Virus record (IMG/VR): IMGVR_UViG_3300005329_000029 | Coordinates: 1-24,145 of that record | Direction: 5' to 3' (one strand) | DNA from: a virus | DNA length: 24,145 nt | Position numbers and translations under genes: made by a program | In this document: one piece after another, positions 12,560 to 19,258 of the stretch | Layout: each line of letters begins with the position of its first letter | How positions within the stretch are numbered: position 1 is the stretch's first letter | Notes under the pieces: generated by a model | Database searches by the model: none | What the model was told of the DNA's origin: nothing | Seen by the model: the letters and a program-made list of their open reading frames with translations, nothing else

Positions 12560-13507
12560 ATGCCCACAGATTTAGTTCACGTAGCAGACGAAGATGTATC
12601 GCTGCTGAGTTTGGCCGATAAACCTTCAACCGTTTTAGATCAAGCCAAGCTAGCGGCCAATACCATCATGTCGGTAATCAATGCCAAGAAAAAACAGATT
12701 GTTTTCAATGGCGAAAAATACTTCGAGAATGACGATTGGGTACTCGTAGCAAAAATGTATGGGATTGTTCCCCGCATTGTGGGTGAGCCGGAGTATGTGG
12801 AGTTTGGTGAAGTCAAGGGATTCAAGGCAGTGTGTGAGGCTGTGCTTGTGGCTACGGATCAAGTAGTAGGACGCGCCTATGCTATGTGTTTGAATGACGA
12901 AGAGAATTGGGGTGACCGTCCAAAGTACGAATGGCGCGATGTACTGGACGCGGAAGGAAAGAAGATTTGGGAAGAAAAGTTAATCAAGGGCAAGATGAAA
13001 AAACTTCCTAAGTCTGAAAAGGTACAAGTGGGAGTGGTCAAGGTGCCATTGTTTCAGTTGATGAGCATGGCCCAGACTCGCGCCAGTTCAAAAGTATTGA
13101 GCATGGTTCTGAAATTTGTTCCTGTACTCGCCGGATTCAAGCCGACTCCAGCGGAAGAAATACCAAACGATGGCAGCGAGTTTGCGCATGAGAACGAAAG
13201 AGAGTCCAATCATCCTACACGCGCCAAGCGCAAAAATAACCCCGATGAATCGCAGCCTGAAAAGCCCCATGACCCTGACTGTATTACCTCTGCTCAAGCT
13301 AGCGAGATGTGGCGATTAGCGAGAGGCAAGGGGAAACTTTCAGAGCAAGAGGTACGCGAGAGATTGGCCGAATTGAAAGGGAAAAACGGGAAGCCAGTAA
13401 CTAGCGCACTGGATATGCTCAAAACAGACTACATCAAATTTATTTCGTCATTGCCAAACGTAACCGAATCGGATTACAGGCAAGAGGAGCCGGGAGCTAG
13501 CGGGTAA
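12560..13507 (+). CDS. Probable single-strand annealing/recombination protein
   Basis: A 315-residue protein starting at ATG 12560 (AAAAGGAAA upstream). Residues ~55-200 match a phage family I know by pattern: KKKQIVFNGEKYFENDDWVLVAKMYGIVP, FKAVCEAVL, AMCLNDEENWGDRP (W117), the strongly conserved MAQTRASSKVLSMVL (around residue 172) and AGFKPTPAEEIP. A charged linker follows. Residues ~250-305 (ITSAQASEMWRLARGKGKLSEQEVRERLAEL) resemble the C-terminal helical segment seen in RecT and ERF-type annealing proteins. An exonuclease of the RecB type is encoded 1.4 kb downstream, the usual partner of such a protein. Assignment to annealing is inference. Confidence 0.6.
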   Translation: MPTDLVHVADEDVSLLSLADKPSTVLDQAKLAANTIMSVINAKKKQIVFNGEKYFENDDWVLVAKMYGIVPRIVGEPEYVEFGEVKGFKAVCEAVLVATDQVVGRAYAMCLNDEENWGDRPKYEWRDVLDAEGKKIWEEKLIKGKMKKLPKSEKVQVGVVKVPLFQLMSMAQTRASSKVLSMVLKFVPVLAGFKPTPAEEIPNDGSEFAHENERESNHPTRAKRKNNPDESQPEKPHDPDCITSAQASEMWRLARGKGKLSEQEVRERLAELKGKNGKPVTSALDMLKTDYIKFISSLPNVTESDYRQEEPGASG

Positions 13508-13860
13508 TGCGCAATCCAGAGCAAATCATGAAAGCACTTGAGCGCAAGGGGTATAAGGTAGAGCGCCTTACGTCCTATCAATTTCGTTTGGAATGCGTTT
13601 TCGATCTATACGTCATTCGGTTTCGATGGCACAACATTGCAAACAACACTCGCGGTAGTTGGCATGGATTAAACGAGCAGCAGTTAACCAATTTGATAGA
13701 TCAACAGGTAGCGATTGCCGATGGAATTTTAGATCGTGAAATAGCGGCAGGGAGAATTACAGAAGAGGGAGAACCTGTAGCAGTAGGGAAGCGTGATGTC
13801 GATAGTGCAATTTGGTGGACGAAAAATGGATTGGAAAAGTCTCGCGGTAAGACTAATTGA
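13507..13860 (+). CDS. Hypothetical protein, 117 residues
   Basis: Starts in a TAATG overlap with the annealing-protein gene, so translation is probably coupled. Contains an N-terminal alpha/beta stretch (MKALERKGYKVERLTSYQFRLE, LYVIRFRWHNI) and a helical middle. The last residues EKSRGKTN are encoded by a junction palindrome in a frame where it has no stop. Not recognised. Confidence 0.7.
   Translation: MRNPEQIMKALERKGYKVERLTSYQFRLECVFDLYVIRFRWHNIANNTRGSWHGLNEQQLTNLIDQQVAIADGILDREIAAGRITEEGEPVAVGKRDVDSAIWWTKNGLEKSRGKTN
13838..13854 (+). repeat. Junction palindrome copy 9, inside a coding end
   Basis: AGTCTCGCGGTAAGACT, read in frame as K-S-R-G-K-T just before the stop of the gene. The only copy with G at position 7. 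Confidence 0.9.
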
Positions 13861-13864
13861 AGGT

Positions 13865-13984
13865 ATGAGGAAAATTGCAGTCATGGAAAATGTTTTCTAT
13901 CACGCTATCTCTCCGCGTGGAACAATAATTTACTCACCCAATAGGCAACTGCTGGAAAGAATCATTGCTGCGTTAGTAGGTTAA
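13865..13984 (+). CDS. Possible small protein, 39 residues
   Basis: ATG 13865 follows GAAGG, but only one base separates them; ATG 13883 (33 residues, MENVFYHAISPRG) is the alternative. The sequence VFYHAISPRGTIIYSPNRQLLERIIAAL reads like a compact beta-hairpin plus helix, which supports it being real. Not recognised. Confidence 0.45.
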   Translation: MRKIAVMENVFYHAISPRGTIIYSPNRQLLERIIAALVG

Positions 13985-13988
13985 ATCT

Positions 13989-14183
13989 ATGACAATGACA
14001 GCCGAGCAGTTACAGAATGAGCTAGAAAGTATTCACAAGGCGATGGCTTCGTTTATCGCAAACGATATAAGTTTCTTCGGTGCAAAAATTCTATTGGTCA
14101 ATCGCTTAAAGATAACAATGGGAGAGGCTGAAGATCGTCTCAGGATGTACGAAAGTATTACCAATAAGCAATTGGCGAGGTAG
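13989..14183 (+). CDS. Small helical protein, 64 residues
   Basis: ATG 13989 with GTAGG nine bases upstream. Predicted to be nearly all helix (MTAEQLQNELESIHKAMASFI, AEDRLRMYESITNKQLA). Not recognised. It lies in a run of small overlapping genes before the DnaJ-like gene. Confidence 0.6.
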   Translation: MTMTAEQLQNELESIHKAMASFIANDISFFGAKILLVNRLKITMGEAEDRLRMYESITNKQLAR

Positions 14184-14186
14184 CCC

Positions 14187-14318
14187 ATGGCGTTCTACAT
14201 CAGGCCAGAAAAGTTCTGTAACGACTGCGGGTATCCGATAGATCAATGCGAATGCCTGTATCCAGACAGCGAAGAAGTGGAATCGGAAGAAGAAGTGAGA
14301 GACGAGGATTACCTGTGA
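14187..14318 (+). CDS. Small zinc-binding acidic protein, 43 residues
   Basis: ATG 14187 with GAGG six bases upstream. CNDCGYPIDQCECLY gives a C-x2-C-x7-C-x-C site, followed by a strongly acidic tail (DSEEVESEEEVRDED). It ends in a GTGA overlap with the DnaJ-like gene. Zinc site plus acidic tail is a layout seen in small phage proteins that bind host enzymes; the target is unknown. Confidence 0.65.
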   Translation: MAFYIRPEKFCNDCGYPIDQCECLYPDSEEVESEEEVRDEDYL

Positions 14319-14959
14319 GAGAGACCGCTGAATATTATTTCGGAAATAAGTTTCCGATGACACGGGCAGAATTTAAATCTTGCTTCCGTGAGGCGGTACG
14401 CCGTTTGCGTCCTGATTTGGCAAACAACAAAGCAAATGATGAGGAATTTATTACTATCCGTAAACTCTATGAGGATATTACAAAATCCTCCCCATCTTGG
14501 GCATTCACAGATGGCGTTACTTCGATAGAACTGCGGACAACCTCTGGCGAATTGCTATCTGATTTAGGGTTGGGCATCGGGCCATTGAAAAATGGAAAGG
14601 ATTGCGGCCAGTGCGGAAAGAAAGGTTTTACCGAAGAACAAGAATTTGGATGGACGCGCTGCGTTAATTGTCATGGATCAGGGTATTCATATTCTCAGCC
14701 TTGCAGGAATTGTAAAAGCAAGGGGAATTATGACATCGTAACCCCTACTTCTCGCCGTACAGTCGAATGTAGAAGTTGTCACGGTAAGGGTTCGTTCCCG
14801 ACACGGAGAATAGAACTTTGCCAAGAATGCAGAGGTCTTGGCCAGAAAAAACTTGATAAGCCAAAAACTGTATACCATTTTTGTTATACATGTAATGGAC
14901 TTGGCGAAGTAGAGATTTTTAATCCAGTAATCCCAAAAGGAAGGATAGTAAGTAAGTGA
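14315..14959 (+). CDS. DnaJ-like protein with six zinc CxxC modules
   Basis: A 214-residue protein starting at GTG 14315 (GAGG upstream, overlap with the previous stop). Residues ~14-55 look like a reduced J-domain; where DnaJ has HPD this has RPD (32-34), followed by FITIRKLYEDI like the last J helix. From residue 97 there are six CxxC modules with DnaJ-type Gly spacing: 97/100, 116/119, 130/133, 152/155, 169/172 and 190/193, several as CxxCxGxG. DnaJ itself has four. Loss of the His should weaken DnaK stimulation, so it may act as a zinc-dependent binding protein rather than a co-chaperone. It sits between the annealing protein and the exonuclease. Confidence 0.75.
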   Translation: MRETAEYYFGNKFPMTRAEFKSCFREAVRRLRPDLANNKANDEEFITIRKLYEDITKSSPSWAFTDGVTSIELRTTSGELLSDLGLGIGPLKNGKDCGQCGKKGFTEEQEFGWTRCVNCHGSGYSYSQPCRNCKSKGNYDIVTPTSRRTVECRSCHGKGSFPTRRIELCQECRGLGQKKLDKPKTVYHFCYTCNGLGEVEIFNPVIPKGRIVSK

Positions 14960-15633
14960 CTCACTCCATCCAATTCCGCGATACCGATGTCAACGGTAAG
15001 CCAGTACATGAGTACGAAGTCAATGGACTAAGGACTCCGTATGTAACAGGAGTTTTAAATGATCGTGGATTCTGTGATTATGCGTCGTGTCCAGAAGATT
15101 TCATGGAAGCGGCAAGAGCGCGTGGGAATATTGGGCATGAAGTAACGCGCTGGTTCGATGAGGCGTTTTACGCAGAATTACACGAAGGCGATGCGGAGTA
15201 TTACACCGATAGATTTGAAGGTAATTTTCTTGAAGAGCCGTTGCATCCGTGGTCGCGTATTCAACTCAGAGCTTGGGTTGGTTTCAGGATTGATTTCGAT
15301 TTCCGTCCAACGATAATTGAAAAGGCGATGGTCTGGAAAATAAACGGCATGACGATTTGTGGAACATTGGACAGGTTCGGGCCATCACGATTAGGCCCAA
15401 TGGTAATTGATCTGAAATTTACTTCCAAGATTGAACGATCAGTAAAGTACCAGCTTGCGGCTTACGCGGCCAATCCTGAATTGCACGTTAAGGGTAAAAG
15501 ACCATTGCGATATGCAGCGCATTTTAAAGATGGAAAAGTTATCCCTGTACCGTTTACGCGAATGAAGGATGAGCAGATTTTCAGTGCAGCTCTGGCGATA
15601 ACACATGACTTGTGGAATGGTGGTGGAAAATAG
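14956..15633 (+). CDS. PD-(D/E)XK exonuclease, RecB/Cas4-like
   Basis: A 225-residue protein starting at GTG 14956 in a GTGA overlap. The family motifs appear in order: GNIGHEVTRWFDE with His61, IIEKAMVW with Glu122, GTLDRFG with Asp139, VIDLKFTS with Asp152 and Lys154, and YQLAAYA with Gln166 and Tyr170. These are the metal- and DNA-contacting residues of the RecB-like nuclease fold. It would resect double-strand ends, handing single strands to the annealing protein encoded upstream. Length suits a single-domain phage exonuclease. The TAG stop is part of a junction palindrome. Confidence 0.85.
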   Translation: MTHSIQFRDTDVNGKPVHEYEVNGLRTPYVTGVLNDRGFCDYASCPEDFMEAARARGNIGHEVTRWFDEAFYAELHEGDAEYYTDRFEGNFLEEPLHPWSRIQLRAWVGFRIDFDFRPTIIEKAMVWKINGMTICGTLDRFGPSRLGPMVIDLKFTSKIERSVKYQLAAYAANPELHVKGKRPLRYAAHFKDGKVIPVPFTRMKDEQIFSAALAITHDLWNGGGK

Positions 15634-15648
15634 TCTCACCGTAAGACT
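15632..15648 (+). repeat. Junction palindrome copy 10
   Basis: AGTCTCACCGTAAGACT; its first AG is the end of the exonuclease TAG stop. Confidence 0.95.
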
Positions 15649-15781
15649 TTCCCCCGCATTCGGCCACCATTTAAACCTATCGCCATTGGGCCGTAATTGA
15701 CCGTACAGCGTCCTATAGGGCATATCTTGAGCCATCCTGTACCCCAAGATTCCGATGGTTTATAAGGGGAGACGATTTATC
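15649..15781 (+). other. Gene-free interval with weak inverted repeats
   Basis: No credible frame. It contains CGGCC (15661) with GGCCG (15689), an 8-base palindrome CCTATAGG, and ATCTTG (15724-15729) with CAAGAT (15745-15750). None has a terminator T-run. Confidence 0.4.
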
Positions 15782-15810
15782 TTGACAAAGGTTATCATAA
15801 TAATTATATT
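15782..15810 (+). promoter_or_regulatory. Promoter D (GTTATCA family)
   Basis: TTGACA (15782-15787), 17-base spacer with GTTATCA (15791-15797), TATATT (15805-15810). The best-scoring member of the four. Confidence 0.88.
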
Positions 15811-15815
15811 GAGTG

Positions 15816-15832
15816 TACGGTAATCAGCCGTA
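15816..15832 (+). promoter_or_regulatory. 5'-terminal stem-loop with TAATCAG loop (D)
   Basis: TACGG pairs with CCGTA around TAATCAG, six bases after the -10 box. AAGGGGAG, the ribosome site, follows at once. Confidence 0.65.
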
Positions 15833-15846
15833 AGGGGAGATTAAAT

Positions 15847-16059
15847 ATGACAATCGAACAGATTAAAGCACTCAAGGCAGTAGCGGATGCAATCATTGAA
15901 ACCGTACAAGGTGCAGGGCCAATGGGAGCACCAGGGGGGCATATTTACGCTGCTTTGATGGCGCAAGGATGCACGTTACATCAGTACGAACAAATAATGT
16001 CAGGATTGGTACGCGCTGGAAAACTAAGAAAATCTGGCGAGTGCTATTTTGCTGTTTAA
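15847..16059 (+). CDS. Small winged-helix-like protein, 70 residues
   Basis: ATG 15847 behind AAGGGGAG. The layout of helix (IKALKAVADAIIETVQ), GAPGGHIYAALMAQGCTLHQYEQIMSGLVRAGKLRKSGECYFAV resembles a winged helix: recognition helix, then a two-strand wing ending in the C-terminus. It may bind DNA. It has the strongest promoter of its family directly upstream. Confidence 0.7.
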   Translation: MTIEQIKALKAVADAIIETVQGAGPMGAPGGHIYAALMAQGCTLHQYEQIMSGLVRAGKLRKSGECYFAV

Positions 16060-16084
16060 TTTCAAGAGCCGATAATCAATCGGC
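16055..16084 (+). promoter_or_regulatory. Stem-loop with AATCA loop and possible -10 (E)
   Basis: GCCGAT (16068-16073) pairs with ATCGGC (16079-16084) around AATCA, followed by AGAGGGAG. TTTAAT at 16055-16060 lies seven bases before the stem, the same distance as in B-D, but I find no good -35, so the promoter part is tentative. Confidence 0.55.
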
Positions 16085-16097
16085 AGAGGGAGAAACA

Positions 16098-16244
16098 ATG
16101 GCTTGGACTAAAGAAGATGACGAAATTGCTTATCAAATGAGTATTACTCACCCAATTTGTACTGTCTGTAAAGACAGCGGTTTCTATACCGATTTTACGG
16201 TTAACCCGCCAGAGCGCAAACCTTGTGAGAATTGCAATGTCTAG
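16098..16244 (+). CDS. Small cysteine-pair protein, 48 residues
   Basis: ATG 16098 behind AGAGGGAG and the AATCA stem-loop. CTVCKDSGFYTD and CENCN form two CxxC pairs 20 residues apart, like half of a DnaJ zinc centre or a zinc ribbon. Its TAG overlaps the start of the next gene. Not assigned to a family. Confidence 0.7.
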   Translation: MAWTKEDDEIAYQMSITHPICTVCKDSGFYTDFTVNPPERKPCENCNV

Positions 16245-16938
16245 CAATCTAACCACTCCCAATTCCCCCAGCATCTTCAAGATGTCAGCGGAAAAAATTA
16301 AGCTGAGCGTTTCGGCTTACGGATCGAAGCTTACGAATGTTGAAGCGTATCAGGAAATATGCTCTGCAATTAAAAGCATGGCTTCATCCATCAAACGAGT
16401 GAAAGAGCATTACGATCCCAAGATTGCTGATGCGCGAGTGCCATGGGACAACCTGTGTCAAGAAAAGAAAGATGTGCTCGATACGATTGCACAAGCTCAG
16501 ACAATGGCCAATCGCCTGAAGTTTGATTACGAGGAAGATCAAGAACGTATTCGCAGGGCTGAAGAGTTGCGGCTTGAAGCAGTCGAAAACAAACGTATTC
16601 AGGATGAAGCAAAACAGCTTGCGGAAGATTTAAAGGCGCAAGGTGACAAGGCGGGAGCGCGTGAGGTATTGGCAGAGGCGAAGGTAACGACTGCTGTAAT
16701 CACAGTGCCAAGCTCTGTTCCTAAATCTGCCGGGATGTACACAAAAAAGCCGACATGGGAATATGAAATCATTGATCCTGCCAAGGTAAACGAATCCTAC
16801 TTACATAAAGTTCCGAACGAAGAAAAAATTGCGGAAATGGTTAAGCGTTTGGGAATGGGAGCCGAGCAGTTAATCGGCAAGGGTTCAATCAAGATCACGC
16901 GGAAGATACCAAATACAGTAGTACGCGGAGCGAAGTGA
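16237..16938 (+). CDS. Conserved phage coiled-coil protein
   Basis: A 233-residue protein starting at ATG 16237, overlapping the previous stop, with GTGAG upstream. Residues ~50-150 form a long charged coiled coil (FDYEEDQERIRRAEELRLEA, KRIQDEAKQLAEDLKAQ). The C-terminus has the pattern TWEYEIIDPAKVNESYLHKV followed by a short basic GSIKITRKI. This matches a common but uncharacterised phage early protein in which a coiled coil is followed by WxxEIxDPxKVPxEYL. It is often found near recombination genes, as here. Confidence 0.65.
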   Translation: MSSNLTTPNSPSIFKMSAEKIKLSVSAYGSKLTNVEAYQEICSAIKSMASSIKRVKEHYDPKIADARVPWDNLCQEKKDVLDTIAQAQTMANRLKFDYEEDQERIRRAEELRLEAVENKRIQDEAKQLAEDLKAQGDKAGAREVLAEAKVTTAVITVPSSVPKSAGMYTKKPTWEYEIIDPAKVNESYLHKVPNEEKIAEMVKRLGMGAEQLIGKGSIKITRKIPNTVVRGAK

Positions 16939-17129
16939 TGTTCAAAATAAAAGAATTGATAGCGCGATTGTTCTTTCGTTACCGCCGTCTCTGGACTGTA
17001 GTTTATCCAGACGGAAAACAGAGGTCATGCTGTTGTCTTTCTGTGGCGAACGATTACAGGGAACTCTATGGCGGGGAAGTGAAATTTCTCGGTAAGTTAT
17101 CCAGCACAAGAAAGGATCATTTTGCCTAA
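16938..17129 (+). CDS. Small basic protein, 63 residues
   Basis: ATG 16938 in a TGATG overlap, GGAG seven bases upstream. Basic and aromatic at the N-terminus (MFKIKELIARLFFRYRRLW, an amphipathic helix) and a CCC run near residue 32. Its TAA overlaps the next ATG. Not recognised. Confidence 0.65.
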   Translation: MFKIKELIARLFFRYRRLWTVVYPDGKQRSCCCLSVANDYRELYGGEVKFLGKLSSTRKDHFA

Positions 17130-17326
17130 TGCCATGGCCTAAAGACATCATCGCCAAGTATCCACGCCTTACGGACAATTCCGAAAACGCTGTATCCATT
17201 CGTGCTCTAGCTTGCAAAGCGTACAAGAATTACATGCCGGAACACGATTGGGATGAAGTTAATCCCATGGTACGAGATCACTGGTGCGCTGTGACTGCTG
17301 CATTACTTGCGGTCATGGGTAAATAA
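17129..17326 (+). CDS. Small protein, 65 residues
   Basis: Starts in a TAATG overlap. Helical, with HDWDEVNPMVRDHWCAVTAALLAVMG at the C-terminus, a pattern I associate with small conserved phage proteins that contain W-D-x-V-NP-x-x-x-x-HW. Function unknown. The TAA is followed two bases later by a palindrome. Confidence 0.65.
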   Translation: MPWPKDIIAKYPRLTDNSENAVSIRALACKAYKNYMPEHDWDEVNPMVRDHWCAVTAALLAVMGK

Positions 17327-17328
17327 AA

Positions 17329-17344
17329 AGTCTTACGGTGAGAC
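17329..17344 (+). repeat. Junction palindrome copy 11 (GTGAG variant)
   Basis: AGTCTTACGGTGAGAC. The only copy with G at position 12, which creates GGTGAG, a ribosome site, three bases before ATG 17348. Confidence 0.92.
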
Positions 17345-17347
17345 AAA

Positions 17348-17527
17348 ATGGGCGAGTACATCCCTTACATTGACGAAGATACTTACCGAGCATATTCATT
17401 CAGCCGAATGCTGCACCCTTTGATTGATTTCATGCACTGGAAAACGGTTTACGGGCGCGAAGTGGAAGCTATGGAAGAAAGATTTATGCGAGAGTTTATT
17501 CAGCATCTTGTGAAAATCAGTTATTAA
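17348..17527 (+). CDS. Small protein, 59 residues
   Basis: ATG 17348 directly behind a palindrome whose right arm supplies GGTGAG as ribosome site. Aromatic and helical (MGEYIPYIDEDTYRAYSFSRML, then MEERFMREFIQHLVKISY). Too short for most gene finders; not recognised. The TAA is two bases from the next palindrome, so this gene is bracketed by two copies 201 bases apart. Confidence 0.65.
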   Translation: MGEYIPYIDEDTYRAYSFSRMLHPLIDFMHWKTVYGREVEAMEERFMREFIQHLVKISY

Positions 17528-17529
17528 AT

Positions 17530-17546
17530 AGTCTCACAGTAAGACT
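17530..17546 (+). repeat. Junction palindrome copy 12
   Basis: AGTCTCACAGTAAGACT, followed at once by TATTGACA. It may overlap the upstream edge of a weak promoter at 17548, for which no clear -10 is seen. Confidence 0.93.
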
Positions 17547-17600
17547 ATTGACAATGGCCTAAGCTGTTAAAAATTTTCGCCAAAATAACCCCTGTAACTA

Positions 17601-17628
17601 TTGACAGTAGCCAAGGTTTTGCTAGAAT
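17601..17628 (+). promoter_or_regulatory. Promoter for the replication region
   Basis: TTGACA (17601-17606), 16-base spacer, TAGAAT (17623-17628). A second TTGACA lies at 17548 without a good -10. This promoter lacks the GTTATCA spacer of the A-D family. Confidence 0.75.
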
Positions 17629-17666
17629 CTTTTCAGGCCACCACAAGCCTAGCAGGGTTTCTACGG

Positions 17667-17708
17667 GCCGGAGCGGTCACTCCGGCTCAACCCCCTTTGA
17701 CCGAAGGG
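17667..17708 (+). promoter_or_regulatory. Leader hairpins in front of the replication genes
   Basis: GCCGGAG (17667-17673) pairs with CTCCGGC (17680-17686) around CGGTCA. Then CCCTT (17693-17697) pairs with AAGGG (17704-17708), the latter covering the ribosome site of the 20-residue ORF at 17716. The 350-base stretch 17528-17879 contains a palindrome copy, promoter, these hairpins, two tiny ORFs and a half palindrome; no larger gene fits. Confidence 0.5.
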
Positions 17709-17715
17709 AACTTAA

Positions 17716-17778
17716 ATGGAATCACAATCCGACGCACGTTCCATTGTTGAAAGAATCCAGCTTGGCCCTCCCCTGTAA
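17716..17778 (+). CDS. Possible 20-residue leader peptide
   Basis: ATG 17716 with AAGGG eight bases upstream, encoding MESQSDARSIVERIQLGPPL. The ribosome site lies in the 3' arm of a small hairpin. It could be a regulatory leader peptide for the replication initiator gene, or a small protein in its own right. Confidence 0.4.
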   Translation: MESQSDARSIVERIQLGPPL

Positions 17779-17803
17779 ATTTCCCAAACCTACTGTACGT
17801 GCT

Positions 17804-17811
17804 GTAAGACT
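17804..17811 (+). repeat. Half copy of the junction palindrome
   Basis: GTAAGACT matches the right arm completely, but the left side (TACGTGCT) does not match. Eight matching bases can occur by chance, so it is either a decayed copy or a coincidence. Confidence 0.3.
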
Positions 17812-17850
17812 TTAACTTTTTTGTTTTCAAGATAAGGACAAGGAACTGCT

Positions 17851-17883
17851 ATGACAGAAGTCTCCAATGGTGGTGCTTTATGA
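17851..17883 (+). CDS. Ten-residue ORF overlapping the initiator start
   Basis: ATG 17851 with AAGGAA seven bases upstream encodes MTEVSNGGAL and stops in an ATGA overlap with the initiator gene at 17880. The initiator itself lacks a good ribosome site, so this tiny frame probably serves to load ribosomes by coupling. Confidence 0.5.
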   Translation: MTEVSNGGAL

Positions 17884-18752
17884 GCACCGAAGTTCAGGCG
17901 TTAGTATGGAAATTTTCACCACACAAAGGAAGCACATTGATCGTGTTTTTAGCTCTCGCAGATTGGTCGGATGATTACGGAAAATCTTGGCCTAGCGTGT
18001 CTAAGTTAGCAACAAAGACAAGGCAGAGCGAACGCAACACTCAGTACTGTATCAGGGAGCTAGAACAAGATGGATACTTGACGGTGCTCAAGAGAAAGGA
18101 AACCTCTAGCCAGTACATCATTAACCTATCCAAGTTAGAGGGGGGTGCAAAGATTGCACCCGTACCTGACGAAGGGGTGCAAAATGAAACAGGGGGGGTG
18201 CAAAATAGCGCAGAAAATTTACGCTCGGTTGCACCCAATACGTTAGTTATACGTCAGAAAGAGCATACGTTAATAACCCAACCATCCAAAGACGGGTTTT
18301 CTTTAATAGCAGAAGAACCCTTAGATCATAAAAAGAAACTATCAAAAAAAGAGATTCAGGAATTTGCACTGGCTTTCAATCCGCCTGAAAGAATCCCAAG
18401 AGGGCCATGGGACGCATGGATTGAAATGCGAATAGAAAAAAACAATTGTCCTACTCCGAGAGCTATACATATGGCAATCGCTGAAATGGATAGGCTTGTA
18501 AGAGAGGGAAGCGATTACGCGGCTATCCTGAATAAATCTACAATCGCCGGATATCCCGGCCTGTACGCGGCAACAAACGGTAAGCCAAATGGCAACGGCA
18601 ACGGTTTCCACAATGGCCAGCAATCGCGTACAAATGGCTCAGGAGCGACCGGACACCTGTTAGACCACTTACCGGATGCGGATGAAATTGCAAGGCGCAG
18701 GAAGGCCGATGATGCGAGATTAGAGGCAAGAAGAAATGCGAGGGGAATGTGA
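17880..18752 (+). CDS. Phage replication initiator with N-terminal HTH
   Basis: A 290-residue protein. Residues 1-75 are the helix-turn-helix typical of phage replication proteins: VQALVWKFSPHKGSTLIVFLALADWSDDYGKSWPSVSKLATKTRQSERNTQYCIRELEQDGYL. A variable linker follows. Residues ~155-220 (FALAFNPPERIPRGPWDAWIEMRIEKNNCPTPRAIHMAIAEMDRLVREGSDYAAILNKSTIAGYPGLY) match the C-terminal helical part of replisome organisers that recruit helicase or loader. It presumably opens the origin, perhaps located in or near this gene, and hands over to the DnaB-type helicase at 20495. Start coupling is described at 17851. Confidence 0.8.
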   Translation: MSTEVQALVWKFSPHKGSTLIVFLALADWSDDYGKSWPSVSKLATKTRQSERNTQYCIRELEQDGYLTVLKRKETSSQYIINLSKLEGGAKIAPVPDEGVQNETGGVQNSAENLRSVAPNTLVIRQKEHTLITQPSKDGFSLIAEEPLDHKKKLSKKEIQEFALAFNPPERIPRGPWDAWIEMRIEKNNCPTPRAIHMAIAEMDRLVREGSDYAAILNKSTIAGYPGLYAATNGKPNGNGNGFHNGQQSRTNGSGATGHLLDHLPDADEIARRRKADDARLEARRNARGM

Positions 18753-18961
18753 CACTAGAGCAACTGGAAAAGTTTTGCGGTAGTTATGGTTTTTTAACAA
18801 AACCGTTCGCGGTTGATAAATGGCGAGTAGCTTCAGACGGCCATATCTTAATCGCTGAAAATGGAATCAGTCCAATAAAACTCCCAGAGTTAGAGCACGG
18901 CAGAAACAGGGAAACAATTATTGATTTAATTTCAGTAAAGATTGCCGATGCGCGATATTAA
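18749..18961 (+). CDS. Small protein, 70 residues
   Basis: GTG 18749 in a GTGA overlap with the initiator, AGGGGA upstream. Alpha-beta pattern (MTLEQLEKFCGSYGFLTKPFAVDKWRVASDGHILIAENG). DKWRVASDGHILIA resembles a short beta-hairpin as in DNA polymerase clamp-like fragments, but I would not assign it. Confidence 0.65.
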   Translation: MTLEQLEKFCGSYGFLTKPFAVDKWRVASDGHILIAENGISPIKLPELEHGRNRETIIDLISVKIADARY

Positions 18962-18991
18962 ACGGAGCACTGCATTGGATTTCTAGGTGAC

Positions 18992-19228
18992 ATGAAAGAA
19001 ATAAACTATGAAATTCCAATGAAATTTAACGGCTATAGGGTAGACAGGCCGAAGCTCTGGAAAATTATGTCGATAGCCGATGAATCTTACAGGTTCACGG
19101 TAATAGAAGTGGAATACGGGGCACGCTTTACGTTTCAATGGGGCAAGGTAATTGCTGTGCTTATGGGCTTACGCAACCCTTCCACGGATGATCCAAGATA
19201 CGAGCCAAAATTAATTCAGCCCAAATGA
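18992..19228 (+). CDS. Small protein, 78 residues
   Basis: ATG 18992 with AGGTGA upstream. Beta-rich start (INYEIPMKFNGYRVDRPKLWKIMSI) followed by YRFTVIEVEYGARFTFQWGK. Not recognised. It is separated from its neighbours by about 30 bases on each side without clear signals. Confidence 0.65.
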   Translation: MKEINYEIPMKFNGYRVDRPKLWKIMSIADESYRFTVIEVEYGARFTFQWGKVIAVLMGLRNPSTDDPRYEPKLIQPK

Positions 19229-19258
19229 AAATTAAACTTTCATATTCACTGGAGCTAC

